Shown in pieces: positions 30,711 to 39,250 of a stretch of DNA of 64,000 nucleotides (positions are counted from its first letter, which is position 1; every line of letters starts with the position of its first letter). Source of the DNA: Aquibium microcysteis (GTDB taxonomy: Bacteria; Pseudomonadota; Alphaproteobacteria; Rhizobiales; Rhizobiaceae). Below the pieces are notes generated by a model. It worked only from the letters and a program-made list of their open reading frames with translations. It had not been told where the DNA came from and made no database searches. Location: assembly GCF_014495845.1 (NCBI RefSeq), contig NZ_CP061080.1, forward strand, positions 3,585,001-3,649,000. Reading direction: 5' to 3'. The translations under genes and the position numbers were made by a program.

Positions 30711-31694
30711 TCAACGCTCGCGCGGCACCACCGACAGCGTCTCGTTGACGGGCGTCAGCGCCCGTCCCTGGTCGAACCAGCCGATCAGGTTGTCGACCAC
30801 CAGATCGGCCATCGCCTGGCGCGTATGCACCGAAGCTGAACCGACATGCGGCAGCAGGCAGGCATTGCCGAGCGACAGGAGGTTCTCGGGCACGCGCGGT
30901 TCGTCGTCGAAAACGTCGAGCCCGGCCGCGAGGATCGTGCCATCCTTCAGCGCGGCAGCGAGCGCGGCGTGGTCCACGGTGCTGCCCCGCCCGATGTTGA
31001 TGAAGACGCCGTTGGCGCCGAGAGCCGACAGCACCTCGGCATTGACCGCCTTTTCGGTTGCCGCGCCGCCCGGTGCGACAGAGATGAGCGTATCGACTGT
31101 CTGCGCGAGACCGACCAGGCTGTCGTGATAGGTGTAGCCGACGCTCTCGGCCTTGCTGCGATTGTGATAGCTGATCGGCAGGCCGAACGCCGAGAGCCGC
31201 CGCGCGATCGCCAGCCCGATGCGGCCCATGCCGAAGATGCCGATCGATCGGCCGCGCAAGGTCGCCCGCGACAGCGGATAGGCGCCGTCGCTCACCCACC
31301 GGCCGGCCCGGAGCCAGGCTTCCGCCTTCGGCAGTTCGCGCACCGTGTTGATCAGCAGCCCGACGGCGGTGTCGGCGACCTCGTCCGTCAGCACGTCGGG
31401 TGTGTTGGTCACCATGACCTTTCGGACTGCCGCATGGGCCGCATCCACCGCATCGTAGCCCACGCCGAAATTGGCGATGATTTCGAGGTTCGGCAGCGCA
31501 TCGATGAAGCCTGCGTCGATGGCCGTCGCCGAAGCGACCGCCCGCACGCCGGCGGCGAGTTCGGGACTGATCAGGGCAGGATCCGCGCGGTCGACCCGGA
31601 CGAGACGGAACCCGTCGCCGAGGCGCGTGACGGCGTGGCCGTGCAGCCTTCCGGGAACGAGGACGGCGATGTCGCGGATCTGCGGCTGGGGCAT
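30711..31694 (-). CDS. D-isomer-specific 2-hydroxyacid dehydrogenase
   Basis: 327 residues from ATG 31694 (AGGA eight bases upstream). NAD(P)-binding fingerprint GIFGMGRIGLAIARRL, the substrate-loop ANFGVGYDAVD, and the catalytic Arg/Glu/His set in INIGRGSTVD, LDVFDDEPRVP and CLLPHVGSAS. It resembles glyoxylate/hydroxypyruvate reductases (GhrB/GyaR-like). It could therefore reduce glyoxylate or hydroxypyruvate, both of which arise from other enzymes encoded in this window (inference). Convergent with the amidotransferase-fold gene. Confidence 0.9.
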   Translation of the reverse strand: MPQPQIRDIAVLVPGRLHGHAVTRLGDGFRLVRVDRADPALISPELAAGVRAVASATAIDAGFIDALPNLEIIANFGVGYDAVDAAHAAVRKVMVTNTPDVLTDEVADTAVGLLINTVRELPKAEAWLRAGRWVSDGAYPLSRATLRGRSIGIFGMGRIGLAIARRLSAFGLPISYHNRSKAESVGYTYHDSLVGLAQTVDTLISVAPGGAATEKAVNAEVLSALGANGVFINIGRGSTVDHAALAAALKDGTILAAGLDVFDDEPRVPENLLSLGNACLLPHVGSASVHTRQAMADLVVDNLIGWFDQGRALTPVNETLSVVPRER

Positions 31695-31929
31695 TCTTGA
31701 ATCCTGTGAACGCGTGTCGATCGCGCGCGACCCTAGACGTTTTCCGCGCTCGGGCAATCGGGTTCCGAGATCGCGTTCACGGAATGGTCAACACGCGCGA
31801 CCCCTTTTTCGGAACGCCTGCCGGACCGCGTCGTTTGCCACAGGACTGTGTCGGGCATGACGTCGGACGCATTCACCGAAAGCGAAACACAGAGAAAAGG
31901 CGACCCCACGCCTACGGAAGGAGACTAGC

Positions 31930-32283
31930 ATGAAACATACACTCATCGCCGCCGCATCGGTTCTCGCATTCGCCGTGTCCGCCCCGGCCTTCGCCCAGGG
32001 CACGCCGGCCAAGAACGACATGGAGCGCACCGCCACCTGGCAGTCGGACGAGGAGCGCATGATGTACGAGAACGACCGCGAGCGCTACGCGCCGTTCTTC
32101 AACGACGACTGGAGCGCTTATCGTTCCGACGACGAGATTCGGTCCGCCTTCGACGCCATGGGCGCTGACGACCAGGCCGGCGTTCGGGACGCCTGCGAGA
32201 GGGCCGCGCTCAATCCCGGTTCCTATGGCACGGTGACGAACGGCCTGTGCGGCGTCGTGGGCGAAACCGCGTCGACGAACTGA
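31930..32283 (+). CDS. Hypothetical secreted protein
   Basis: 117 residues with a signal peptide (KHTLIAAASVLAFAVSAPAFA, in two halves around residue 12, cut before QGTPAK). The mature part is acidic and aromatic, with WQSDEERMMYENDRERY and two cysteines (CERAALNP and GLCGVV). GGAAGGAG precedes ATG 31930 and a terminator follows, so it is a real single-gene unit. I do not recognise the family. Confidence 0.75.
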   Translation: MKHTLIAAASVLAFAVSAPAFAQGTPAKNDMERTATWQSDEERMMYENDRERYAPFFNDDWSAYRSDDEIRSAFDAMGADDQAGVRDACERAALNPGSYGTVTNGLCGVVGETASTN

Positions 32284-32326
32284 CCATCCGAAAGACCTTG
32301 CGATCTTGAGCATGGTCGCCACTTCG

Positions 32327-32356
32327 AGGGCTCCGGTTTCCGCCGGGGCCCTTTTT
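32327..32356 (+). terminator. Terminator after the small secreted protein gene
   Basis: AGGGCTCCGG (32327-32336) pairs with CCGGGGCCCT (32343-32352) with one G-T pair, followed by five T's. Confidence 0.8.
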
Positions 32357-32395
32357 CGTCGAACAGGCTGGAAAGGTTGCGCCGGCGAGCCTGGC

Positions 32396-33418
32396 TCAGT
32401 CCCGCTCGACCGGCTTGCTGGTCGACTGGCGAACGTGCAGTTCCGGCTTGATGAGCTCCTGCGAGACCTGCACCACCACCCCGTTCAGCCGATCGAGCAG
32501 CGCGCGCGCCGCGCGACGCCCGACGTCGCGCTGGCCGTTCCAGACGGTGGTGAGCGCCGGTGTGGCGATGGCGGCCTCCTCCAGGTCGTCGTAGCCCGTG
32601 ACGGACACGTCGACACCGGGGAGGAGACCGGCGCGCGCAATGCCGTTCATCAGTCCGATCGCGACGAGATCGTTCCAGCAGACTGCGGCGGTCGGCCTGT
32701 CGGGCAGCGCGAGGAACTCGCCGGCCACCTCGAAACCGGCCTGCTTGGTACGCGGCCCCGGAAGGCGCCAGTGCGGCTGGACGTCCAGTCCGGCCTTCTG
32801 CATGGCGATGACGTAGCCCTGGTACCGGTGCCGGCCCGTCGAGGTCTGGTCGGTGCCGCCGATCATGGCGATGCGGCGATGGCCGAGCGATATCAGGTGA
32901 TTGGTGGCGAGGCCGATGCCGTAGGAATCGTCGCCGCGGAACACCGGCACCTGGGCGCCTTCGACGGAGCGAGCGACGAGGACAGCCGGCAGGCCGTTGT
33001 CCTCCATCAGCTGGATGTCCTCGCGGGGCGTGCCGATGGCGGGCGACATGATCACCCCGTCGGCTCCGAGTTGCAGCAGCGTGTCGATGAAGCTGCGCTG
33101 CTTCTCAAGCTGATCGTAGTGATTGGACAGGAGGAACGTCTGCCGGCTGCGGTCGAGTTCCGTCTCGATCGAGCGGAGGATCTCGGCGAAGAACGGGTTC
33201 ATGATGTCGTGGACGACGACCCCGACGATCCCCGACCGGGAGGTCCGCAGGCTGGCCGCGCGACGGTTGTAGATGTAGCCGATGGCGCGGGCATGCTCCT
33301 TGATCCGGTCGCGGGTGGAGTCCGCCACGAGAGGGCTGTCGCGCAGCGCGAGGGACACCGTCGCCGTGGAAACGCCGAGCGCATCCGCGATCGTCGAAAG
33401 CTTGATCTTCTGCGCCAG
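32396..33418 (-). CDS. LacI family transcriptional regulator with probable CTG start
   Basis: 340 residues if translation starts at CTG 33418. The first standard start codon in frame is GTG 33358, but it cuts the HTH in half. Starting at CTG gives (M)AQKIKLSTIADALGVSTATVS, the complete LacI-type HTH, and GGAGGG lies four to six bases upstream; a TAA closes the frame 24 bases further. The hinge and sugar-binding-like domain follow, with SGIVGVVVHDIMNPFFAE and GADGVIMSPAIG. It should bind DNA as a dimer and respond to a sugar or sugar-like acid. The DMT exporter on the same strand is 86 bases upstream; the palindrome at 33439 may be its own operator. Confidence 0.85.
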   Translation of the reverse strand: MAQKIKLSTIADALGVSTATVSLALRDSPLVADSTRDRIKEHARAIGYIYNRRAASLRTSRSGIVGVVVHDIMNPFFAEILRSIETELDRSRQTFLLSNHYDQLEKQRSFIDTLLQLGADGVIMSPAIGTPREDIQLMEDNGLPAVLVARSVEGAQVPVFRGDDSYGIGLATNHLISLGHRRIAMIGGTDQTSTGRHRYQGYVIAMQKAGLDVQPHWRLPGPRTKQAGFEVAGEFLALPDRPTAAVCWNDLVAIGLMNGIARAGLLPGVDVSVTGYDDLEEAAIATPALTTVWNGQRDVGRRAARALLDRLNGVVVQVSQELIKPELHVRQSTSKPVERD

Positions 33419-33438
33419 TGCGCCCTCCCGCGACGTCC

Positions 33439-33453
33439 TTTAAACTGTTTAAA
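33439..33453. promoter_or_regulatory. Perfect palindrome upstream of the LacI-type gene, candidate operator
   Basis: TTTAAACTGTTTAAA: two exact seven-base halves around one base, lying 21 bases upstream of the proposed CTG start and downstream of the DMT gene's stop. It stands out in GC-rich DNA and has the odd-centred form used by many LacI-family repressors. Autoregulation is inferred. Confidence 0.6.
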
Positions 33454-33503
33454 TCAGCTATACGCCATCGCCGTCGGTCGGTTCAAACCTTTTTGCTGCC
33501 CGA

Positions 33504-34478
33504 TCAGTGGTTCGAAAGGGCCGCGTCGCGCAGTCGCAGCTGCCGCTCGCGGTGGACGATGTAGAGCCCGCTCGACACGATGATGAGCGCGCCTCCGATG
33601 GTCCAGTGATCCGGCAGGTCGCCGAAGATGAGATAGCCGAGCGACACCATCCAGACGAGCTGCAGGTAGGCATAGGGCGCCAGAGCCGTGGTGGTGGCGA
33701 TGCGATAGGCCTTGATCAGCAGCCAGTGACCGATGCCGCCGAGCACGCCCATCGACAGGAGCACCGCCCACTGCACCCCGTCCTGCGGCATCGAGGCGTA
33801 GAACGGCAAAGTCGGCGCCATCAGCACCACCGGTGCCAGGGCGGAATAGAAGATCATGCTTTCCGCGGTCTCCTGGCGGCTCATGTGCCGCGTCATGATC
33901 ACGTAGAGGCAATAGCTTGCCATGGCGCAGAGCGCGTAGACGTGACCGATGCCGAAGACGCCCATTCCCGGCCGCGTGACGACGACGACGCCGGCGAAAC
34001 CGACGAGGATCGCGATCCAGCGCCGCCAGCCCGCCCATTCACCGAGAAGGGGGCCGGCGATCGCGGTGATCACCATGGGAGCGAAGAAGAAGATCGACAC
34101 CGTCTCCGCCAGCTGCAGCGTCTGCAGCGCCAGGAAGTTGAAGAAGGTGGAGCCGAACAGAAACATGCCGCGCAGCAACTGCCGCGGCATGCTGTTGACC
34201 CGGAACACCGCCGGGCTCGACCACGCGCGCAGCAGCACGAGCGCCAGGAGCACGTGGATGGCGAAGCGCGTCCAGGCGATGAACGGCGATGCGAGCCCGA
34301 CGGAGCCGAGATACTTCGCGCTTGCGTCGAGGAAGGAGAACAGGAGCCCGGCAGAAAAGACGAGCAGGATGGCGGGAACGGGGGTCGCCGTTTCCTGGGT
34401 CGCTGGAGACTTGTTCACCGGGGCCGCCGTCAGAGGAATCGATCCGACCTGTTTCAGCGATCCCGTATGCGAGGGCAA
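33504..34478 (-). CDS. DMT superfamily (EamA) transporter
   Basis: 324 residues with ten predicted transmembrane helices in two EamA repeats (about residues 35-165 and 180-310). Typical EamA features are FIAWTRFAIHVLLALVLL near the start, and GPLLGEWAGWRRWIAILVGF followed by GVVVVTRPG at the end of repeat one. Such proteins export amino acids or other metabolites; the substrate is not predictable. The start at 34478 gives a 30-residue hydrophilic leader and lacks a strong ribosome binding site, so a shorter protein is possible. Confidence 0.88.
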   Translation of the reverse strand: MPSHTGSLKQVGSIPLTAAPVNKSPATQETATPVPAILLVFSAGLLFSFLDASAKYLGSVGLASPFIAWTRFAIHVLLALVLLRAWSSPAVFRVNSMPRQLLRGMFLFGSTFFNFLALQTLQLAETVSIFFFAPMVITAIAGPLLGEWAGWRRWIAILVGFAGVVVVTRPGMGVFGIGHVYALCAMASYCLYVIMTRHMSRQETAESMIFYSALAPVVLMAPTLPFYASMPQDGVQWAVLLSMGVLGGIGHWLLIKAYRIATTTALAPYAYLQLVWMVSLGYLIFGDLPDHWTIGGALIIVSSGLYIVHRERQLRLRDAALSNH

Positions 34479-34531
34479 GCGATTTCCGGTCCCATCGTTC
34501 GGTGCCCTTTTGCAGCCGGGAGGAAGGACGG

Positions 34532-35002
34532 CTATTCCTCGTCGTCGACGTCGTCCAGGACGTCGATCTGACGCGGATTGCCCGACAGGTTCCCCTCGAT
34601 GCGCGCGAGCAGCTTGGCAAGGACCTTCTGCTCCTTCTTGTCCAGCCCCTTGAGGGCCTGCTTCTCCGTCTTTCGGACCGACTTCTCGATCGCCTTGATC
34701 GCGTCGCGTCCGCTCTCGGTGAGGAACACGTGCGCCTGGCGGGCATCGTGCTCGGATGCACGCTTGTCGAGGAAGGACTGGGCCTGCAGGCGGTTGATCG
34801 TCTTGGTGATGGTCGGCGGACGAACGCCCAGCCGCGCGGCGAGCTGCCCCGGCGTCTGCCCGTCCTCCAGAGCCAGCGCGAGCATGATCTGGTCCTGCCC
34901 GGCATAGAAGCCATGGTCGAGAAGCCGCGACGCCAGCGCCGTGCGCGACAGTCGGGCCGCCGATTGAAGGCGGCTCAGCGCCGCGCCCTTTTCCTTCGCC
35001 AT
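34532..35002 (-). CDS. MarR family transcriptional regulator
   Basis: 156 residues from ATG 35002, with GGAGGGG just upstream. Winged helix with GFYAGQDQIMLALALEDGQTP split by the usual helix, recognition helix RPPTITKTINRLQAQSFLDK and wing RASEHDARQAHVFLTESG. The C-terminal helices (about 110-150) form the dimer interface and end in an acidic DDVDDEE tail. It lies just upstream of the DMT exporter on the same strand (gap 53 bases), a usual arrangement in which the regulator controls an exporter. Confidence 0.9.
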   Translation of the reverse strand: MAKEKGAALSRLQSAARLSRTALASRLLDHGFYAGQDQIMLALALEDGQTPGQLAARLGVRPPTITKTINRLQAQSFLDKRASEHDARQAHVFLTESGRDAIKAIEKSVRKTEKQALKGLDKKEQKVLAKLLARIEGNLSGNPRQIDVLDDVDDEE

Positions 35003-35262
35003 AGCCCCTCCTGGATGCCCCGGCGGATGCGCGGAGCGTAGATGTCCGGCCGCTGGAGACGACGCCCGAAGCTCCGGGAACCAGCCGGCTAATTCGCCGA
35101 CGAACGCATGGCAGAGGACTGTATCAGTTGCATGACAACCCTGGCAGCCGATGCCCCGGCCGACGAAAGGATGCCTCGCGGGCGCTGAATCCGGAGCGTG
35201 CAATCGTGCGTTCAGCATCCTATATCACCGCGACCCCCGTTCCAACGACTGAGAGGCGCGCC

Positions 35263-36294
35263 ATGCCCGACACCCAGCCCCAGATTCCCGTCACCGTGCT
35301 CACCGGCTATCTCGGTGCCGGCAAGACCACGCTCCTCAACCGGATCCTCTCGGAGAACCACGGCAAGCGCTACGCGGTGATCGTCAACGAGTTCGGCGAG
35401 ATCGGCATCGACAACGACCTCATCGTCGAGTCCGACGAGGAGATCTACGAGATGAACAATGGCTGCATCTGCTGCACCGTGCGCGGCGACCTGATCCGGG
35501 TGGTCGAAGGCCTGATGCGCCGGCCGGGCCGCTTCGACGCGATCCTCGTCGAGACGACGGGCCTCGCCGATCCGGTGCCGGTGGCACAGACCTTCTTCAT
35601 GGATGAAGACGTGCGATCCAGGACGAGGCTCGACGCCGTCGTGGCCATGGTCGACGCCAAGCACTTGCCTCTGCGCCTGAAGGACAGCCGCGAGGCGGAG
35701 GACCAGATCGCCTTCGCCGACGTGGTGGTCGTCAACAAGACCGACCTCGTCACGGCCGACGAACTGCGGGCGGTGGAGGCCACCATCAGGGCGATCAACC
35801 CGGCCGCCCGCATCCACCGTGCCGAACGCGCCGGCGTCGCGCTCGACGAGGTGCTGGACCGCGGCGCCTTCGATCTCAAGCGTGTGCTCGCCGACGATCC
35901 CCATTTCCTCGACCACGAGGACCATGAGCATCACCACCATGACCATGACCATGACCATGACCACGATCACCACGGCGAAGCCTCACCCATCCATGACGTG
36001 ACGGTCCGGTCGGTCTCGCTGCGTGCGGGCGAGATGGACCCGAAGCGATTCTTCCCCTGGATCGAGAAGATCACCCAGCTGGAAGGCCCGAACATCCTGC
36101 GGCTGAAGGGCATCATCGCCTTCAAGGGCGATCCGGAACGCTACGTGGTTCAGGGCGTCCACATGATCATCGAGGGCGACCACCAGCGTCCGTGGAAGGA
36201 CGGCGAGCCGCGCGACAGCCGCCTCGTCTTCATCGGCCGCGAGCTCGACCCGGAGCGGCTGAAGCGGACGTTCGAGGCCTGCCAGGCGGCGTGA
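35263..36294 (+). CDS. CobW/G3E family metal-related GTPase
   Basis: 343 residues from ATG 35263. G1 loop [11 protein letters not shown], the metal-binding GCICC motif (CxCC), ETTGLADP and NKTD nucleotide specificity; a CobW C-terminal domain from about residue 245. A His/Asp-rich loop (residues about 222-240, alternating H and D) sits between the two domains and should bind zinc or another transition metal. COG0523 GTPases deliver metals or help cells in zinc shortage. I see no clear Zur box in the 260-base upstream gap. Confidence 0.92.
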   Translation: MPDTQPQIPVTVLTGYLGAGKTTLLNRILSENHGKRYAVIVNEFGEIGIDNDLIVESDEEIYEMNNGCICCTVRGDLIRVVEGLMRRPGRFDAILVETTGLADPVPVAQTFFMDEDVRSRTRLDAVVAMVDAKHLPLRLKDSREAEDQIAFADVVVVNKTDLVTADELRAVEATIRAINPAARIHRAERAGVALDEVLDRGAFDLKRVLADDPHFLDHEDHEHHHHDHDHDHDHDHHGEASPIHDVTVRSVSLRAGEMDPKRFFPWIEKITQLEGPNILRLKGIIAFKGDPERYVVQGVHMIIEGDHQRPWKDGEPRDSRLVFIGRELDPERLKRTFEACQAA

Positions 36295-36351
36295 ACGGAC
36301 GCAGCGGACCAAAGGAATTGCCACGCCCCGATCCAACCCGGGGGCCGGCGC

Positions 36352-36747
36352 CTATGCCGGTTCGATGTCCGTGAGCGAAAAATCCTGCCCCTTGAACAGC
36401 AGTGGCAGGCGATGCTGCCGCGCGGCGGCATAGGCGAAGCAGTCTCCGAAATTGAGCGACGCCTTGTGGCGACCCCGGCCGAAACGCTCGAACGCGCTGA
36501 GTGCGAGACTGGTCGTATCGGCCGTGACCGGCAGCGACCGGATCTCGAAGCGGTCGATGAAGGGTCGAAGATCGGCAGCGACTTCGTCGATCGGGCGGGC
36601 GTAGATGCGGCCGAGCGCCACCGTGGCTTCCCAGAGCCCCAGTGGCGAAACTGCCCTCACGCTGGCTCTTTCGATTCGCGCGAGCAGGGAGTGGCCATCG
36701 TCCTCGTCTGCGAAGATGGCGGTCAGGGCCGAGGCGTCGATGACCAC
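36352..36747 (-). CDS. vapC: PIN domain ribonuclease toxin, VapC type
   Basis: 131 residues from GTG 36747. The conserved acidic residues of the PIN fold are present: the D in VVIDASALTAI, the E in GLWEATVAL, and the D in LNFGDCFAYA, with a fourth near KGQDFSLTDI. The antitoxin gene ends five bases upstream, so both are one transcript. VapC toxins cleave RNA, often tRNA or rRNA. The start codon GTG is chosen because it begins exactly at the PIN first strand. Confidence 0.88.
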   Translation of the reverse strand: MVIDASALTAIFADEDDGHSLLARIERASVRAVSPLGLWEATVALGRIYARPIDEVAADLRPFIDRFEIRSLPVTADTTSLALSAFERFGRGRHKASLNFGDCFAYAAARQHRLPLLFKGQDFSLTDIEPA

Positions 36748-36752
36748 GGTCG

Positions 36753-36992
36753 CTATTCGTAGAGGCTGTCGATGAACGACCGGTCGGCGGGAGCACCCTT
36801 CGATCGATCGCCCTTCTCCTGAAACCGGCGGACGATTTCGAGCGCATCTTCCATGAGGGCGGAGCGTCCGGTTTCCCGGCGGTACTCGCGTTCGAGCGCC
36901 TGATGCACCGCTTCCGTCAGGCTGAGTCCCTTGACCCGGGCGACCTTGCGGGCGAGCGCATCCGTATCGGGGTTCTTGATGTGGAATGCCAT
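36753..36992 (-). CDS. vapB: VapB-type antitoxin (PSK/Rv0623 family)
   Basis: 79 residues from ATG 36992. MAFHIKNPDTDALARKVA is the classical start of this ribbon-helix-helix-like antitoxin family, with LSLTEAVHQALEREYRR after it and a flexible C-terminal part (RSKGAPADRSFIDSLYE) that wraps the PIN toxin. It should neutralise VapC and repress its own promoter; two palindromic motifs lie just upstream at 37015-37045. Confidence 0.9.
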   Translation of the reverse strand: MAFHIKNPDTDALARKVARVKGLSLTEAVHQALEREYRRETGRSALMEDALEIVRRFQEKGDRSKGAPADRSFIDSLYE

Positions 36993-37014
36993 GTTGCGTT
37001 CGATTCGAGGCTTC

Positions 37015-37045
37015 GTGTACACCGCGTCCTGTCGCCTGTGTATAC
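37015..37045. promoter_or_regulatory. Paired palindromes upstream of vapBC, candidate operator
   Basis: GTGTACAC at 37015-37022 and GTGTATAC at 37038-37045 are both palindromic (the second with one mismatch to the first) and start 23 bases apart. They lie 23 bases upstream of vapB and just before the divergent WD40 gene, the expected place for a VapBC autoregulatory site. Confidence 0.55.
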
Positions 37046-37061
37046 CATGAGGGATCGCTCC

Positions 37062-38036
37062 ATGCCAACCGTCGCCCCCCTCGACCTCGATGGCCATTGC
37101 GTCGTCGCCGCCTTCATCTCGGACGTGCCGCATTTCGCGCTGGCAGACGGCGTGGTGCACCGCCTGTCCGACGGCCAAAGGCAGGTCAAGGCGCATGACG
37201 GGCTGACCTGCGCCACGCCGGACGAAAAATCCGAGCGGCTGCTGACGGGCGGCGAGGACGGCAAGGTCATGGCGATCGGCGCCGACGGATCGCTCGAGCA
37301 ACTCGGCGACGTCGGCCGGAAGTGGATCGGCTGCATCGCATCAGGCCCGCAGGGCGCCATCGCCTGGGGCGCCGGGCGCACGGCCTACATTCGTTTCGCC
37401 GACGGCAGGACCAAGGCCATCGATCACCCGCGCACGGTGGAAGGCATCGCCTTCTCGCCCAAGGGCATGCGCATTGGCGTGGCGCGCTACAATGGCGCGA
37501 CGCTGCATTTTCCGGCCGCCGACGGCAAGCCGACCGAGCTCGAATGGGCCGGCGCGCATACCGGCATCACCTTTTCGCCCGACGGCAACTTTCTCGTCAC
37601 CACCATGCAGGAGGGCGCCCTGCACGGCTGGAAGCTCGTCGATGCCAAGCACATGCGCATGACCGGCTACCCCGCCAAGGTGAAGAGCCTGTCCTGGAGC
37701 CCGAAGGGTCGCTGGCTGGCCAGTTCCGGCGCACCGGCCGCCATCGTCTGGCCCTTCCAGGGCAAGGACGGCCCGATGGGCAAGGCGCCGCTCGAACTCG
37801 GCACGCGGGGCAACACCCAGGTGACCGCCGTCGCCTGTCATCCGGCCGACGATTTCATCGCCATCGGCTATGCCGACGGCATGGTGCTCGCCGCACGCAT
37901 CGCCGACCAGAAGGAGGTGCTGCTGCGCCGGCCGGGCAAGGGCGCGATCACATCGCTCGGCTGGGACCGCCTCGGACGAAGGGTCGTCTTCGGCTCGGAA
38001 GCCGGCGACTGCGGCGTCATCGACATCGCCGGCTGA
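37062..38036 (+). CDS. WD40 repeat protein
   Basis: 324 residues from ATG 37062, preceded by GAGGG; an in-frame ATG lies 15 bases upstream at 37047 (MRDRS). About seven WD40-like blades with repeated IAFSPKG, ITFSPDG, LSWSPKG and VACHPAD strands. It is cytoplasmic, with no signal peptide. Small single-domain WD40 proteins of this length occur widely in Rhizobiales with unknown partners. It is divergent from vapBC and the candidate vapBC operator overlaps its upstream region. Confidence 0.85.
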   Translation: MPTVAPLDLDGHCVVAAFISDVPHFALADGVVHRLSDGQRQVKAHDGLTCATPDEKSERLLTGGEDGKVMAIGADGSLEQLGDVGRKWIGCIASGPQGAIAWGAGRTAYIRFADGRTKAIDHPRTVEGIAFSPKGMRIGVARYNGATLHFPAADGKPTELEWAGAHTGITFSPDGNFLVTTMQEGALHGWKLVDAKHMRMTGYPAKVKSLSWSPKGRWLASSGAPAAIVWPFQGKDGPMGKAPLELGTRGNTQVTAVACHPADDFIAIGYADGMVLAARIADQKEVLLRRPGKGAITSLGWDRLGRRVVFGSEAGDCGVIDIAG

Positions 38037-38039
38037 AGC

Positions 38040-38501
38040 CTATTCGACGAAGCACTCGACCGGACCGGCGCCCTTGAACGTCCGGCCCTCGCCCGTGGCG
38101 TCGCCCGTCATGTCGAACACGGTCAGGTCGTAGGTCCCTCCATAGAGCCCCTCCTCCCCTGCCGTCGTGCGCACCTCGATCTGGACGTAGCCATGCGTTC
38201 CCTCCGCGCGCTCGCGGTAGAGCAGGAGGCGCAACTCCTCTCCGTCGAGCCAGTACTGCGCCAGATGCTCGCCGTCGAAGGCCATGTCGCGCAGGTCGCC
38301 CGCCACCTTTTCGTCGCGGATGACCGACGTGGCGCGGAAGTTGAAGACCGGACCGCCCATGCCGCGCGTCACGCCGCTCTCGATCGTCACGACCGCGAAG
38401 TCGTCCTCGGCGGTGCATTGCAGCCCGCCGGACGCTCGCCCCTGCACGAGCGTCAGCGCCAGGATCGACGATGCCAGGACCGGGAGCCAGACGAGACGCA
38501 T
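38040..38501 (-). CDS. Hypothetical secreted protein
   Basis: 153 residues from ATG 38501 (GGGAGGAT upstream), with signal peptide MRLVWLPVLASSILALTL cut near GRASG. The mature part is mainly beta, with two cysteines far apart (LQCTAEDD and VECFVE) that may form a disulphide. It resembles small rhizobial periplasmic proteins without a named function. Its stop lies three bases from the stop of the WD40 gene. Confidence 0.7.
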   Translation of the reverse strand: MRLVWLPVLASSILALTLVQGRASGGLQCTAEDDFAVVTIESGVTRGMGGPVFNFRATSVIRDEKVAGDLRDMAFDGEHLAQYWLDGEELRLLLYRERAEGTHGYVQIEVRTTAGEEGLYGGTYDLTVFDMTGDATGEGRTFKGAGPVECFVE

Positions 38502-38617
38502 GCGACATCCTCCCTCACAGGAACCCGCGAACACGGCGGACGCCGACAGGATAGCACCGCCCGCGGCTCCGCGGGAGACGGCCCGAAGCCGGTGCCGTCT
38601 GCGCCAGGAGCGGGCCG

Positions 38618-39091
38618 CTACAGCCGCCGCTCGTAATAGCGCACCGTCCGTTCGCCCCCGTAGATCGCAGCCTCGCCGACGACGCGGAAGCCGAGTGCTG
38701 TATGGAAGGCGTCGGAGGCCGGGTTCGGCGGATCCGAATTCACCTCGCACGTGACGACGGAATGCCCGTCCCGCCGCGCCGCCTCGAACAGATGCTCGTA
38801 GAGGCGTCGGGCGTGACCCCGTCCGCGCGCCTCTGTCGCGACGGCGATGCGGTCGACATAGGCAAAGCGCGGATAGCGCTCGCGAAACCACAGGAAGTTC
38901 GGGCTCGAATAGTCCGCGTCCTGATCGAACGCGATCATGAATGCCTCCACTCGTCCGATCCGCCGCGCCACATAGGCGGTGCCGAGCAGGCGTTTCAGTC
39001 CGGCTGCATCGAGCAGGGAGAGCTCCGATGCATGGATGGTGTTCAGCGCCAGAACGGCCGGTTCGTCGGCCGGCGAGATGGATTCGATCAT
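38618..39091 (-). CDS. GNAT family N-acetyltransferase
   Basis: 157 residues from ATG 39091. The acetyl-CoA pyrophosphate loop is ARGRGHARRLYEHLFEAA, preceded by the strand RFAYVDRIAVATEA; the end of the fold has ASDAFHTALGFRVVGEAA and a C-terminal YYERRL. The substrate is unknown. The ribosome binding site is weak, so a start about 18 codons upstream cannot be excluded. It is divergent from the aminotransferase gene. Confidence 0.87.
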   Translation of the reverse strand: MIESISPADEPAVLALNTIHASELSLLDAAGLKRLLGTAYVARRIGRVEAFMIAFDQDADYSSPNFLWFRERYPRFAYVDRIAVATEARGRGHARRLYEHLFEAARRDGHSVVTCEVNSDPPNPASDAFHTALGFRVVGEAAIYGGERTVRYYERRL

Positions 39092-39250
39092 GGGCAGGCG
39101 GCGGGTCCCGGTTCTTCGCGGACCGGCACCATAGCCTCCGGACATCTGCGCTCAAGTCCCGTTCGCTGGTCCAGCGCCTGCCGCGGCAGGACGGTTGCCG
39201 GCCCCTGCCACCACGGTTAAGTAGATGCTCGACTTCCGGGGGACGTCTTC

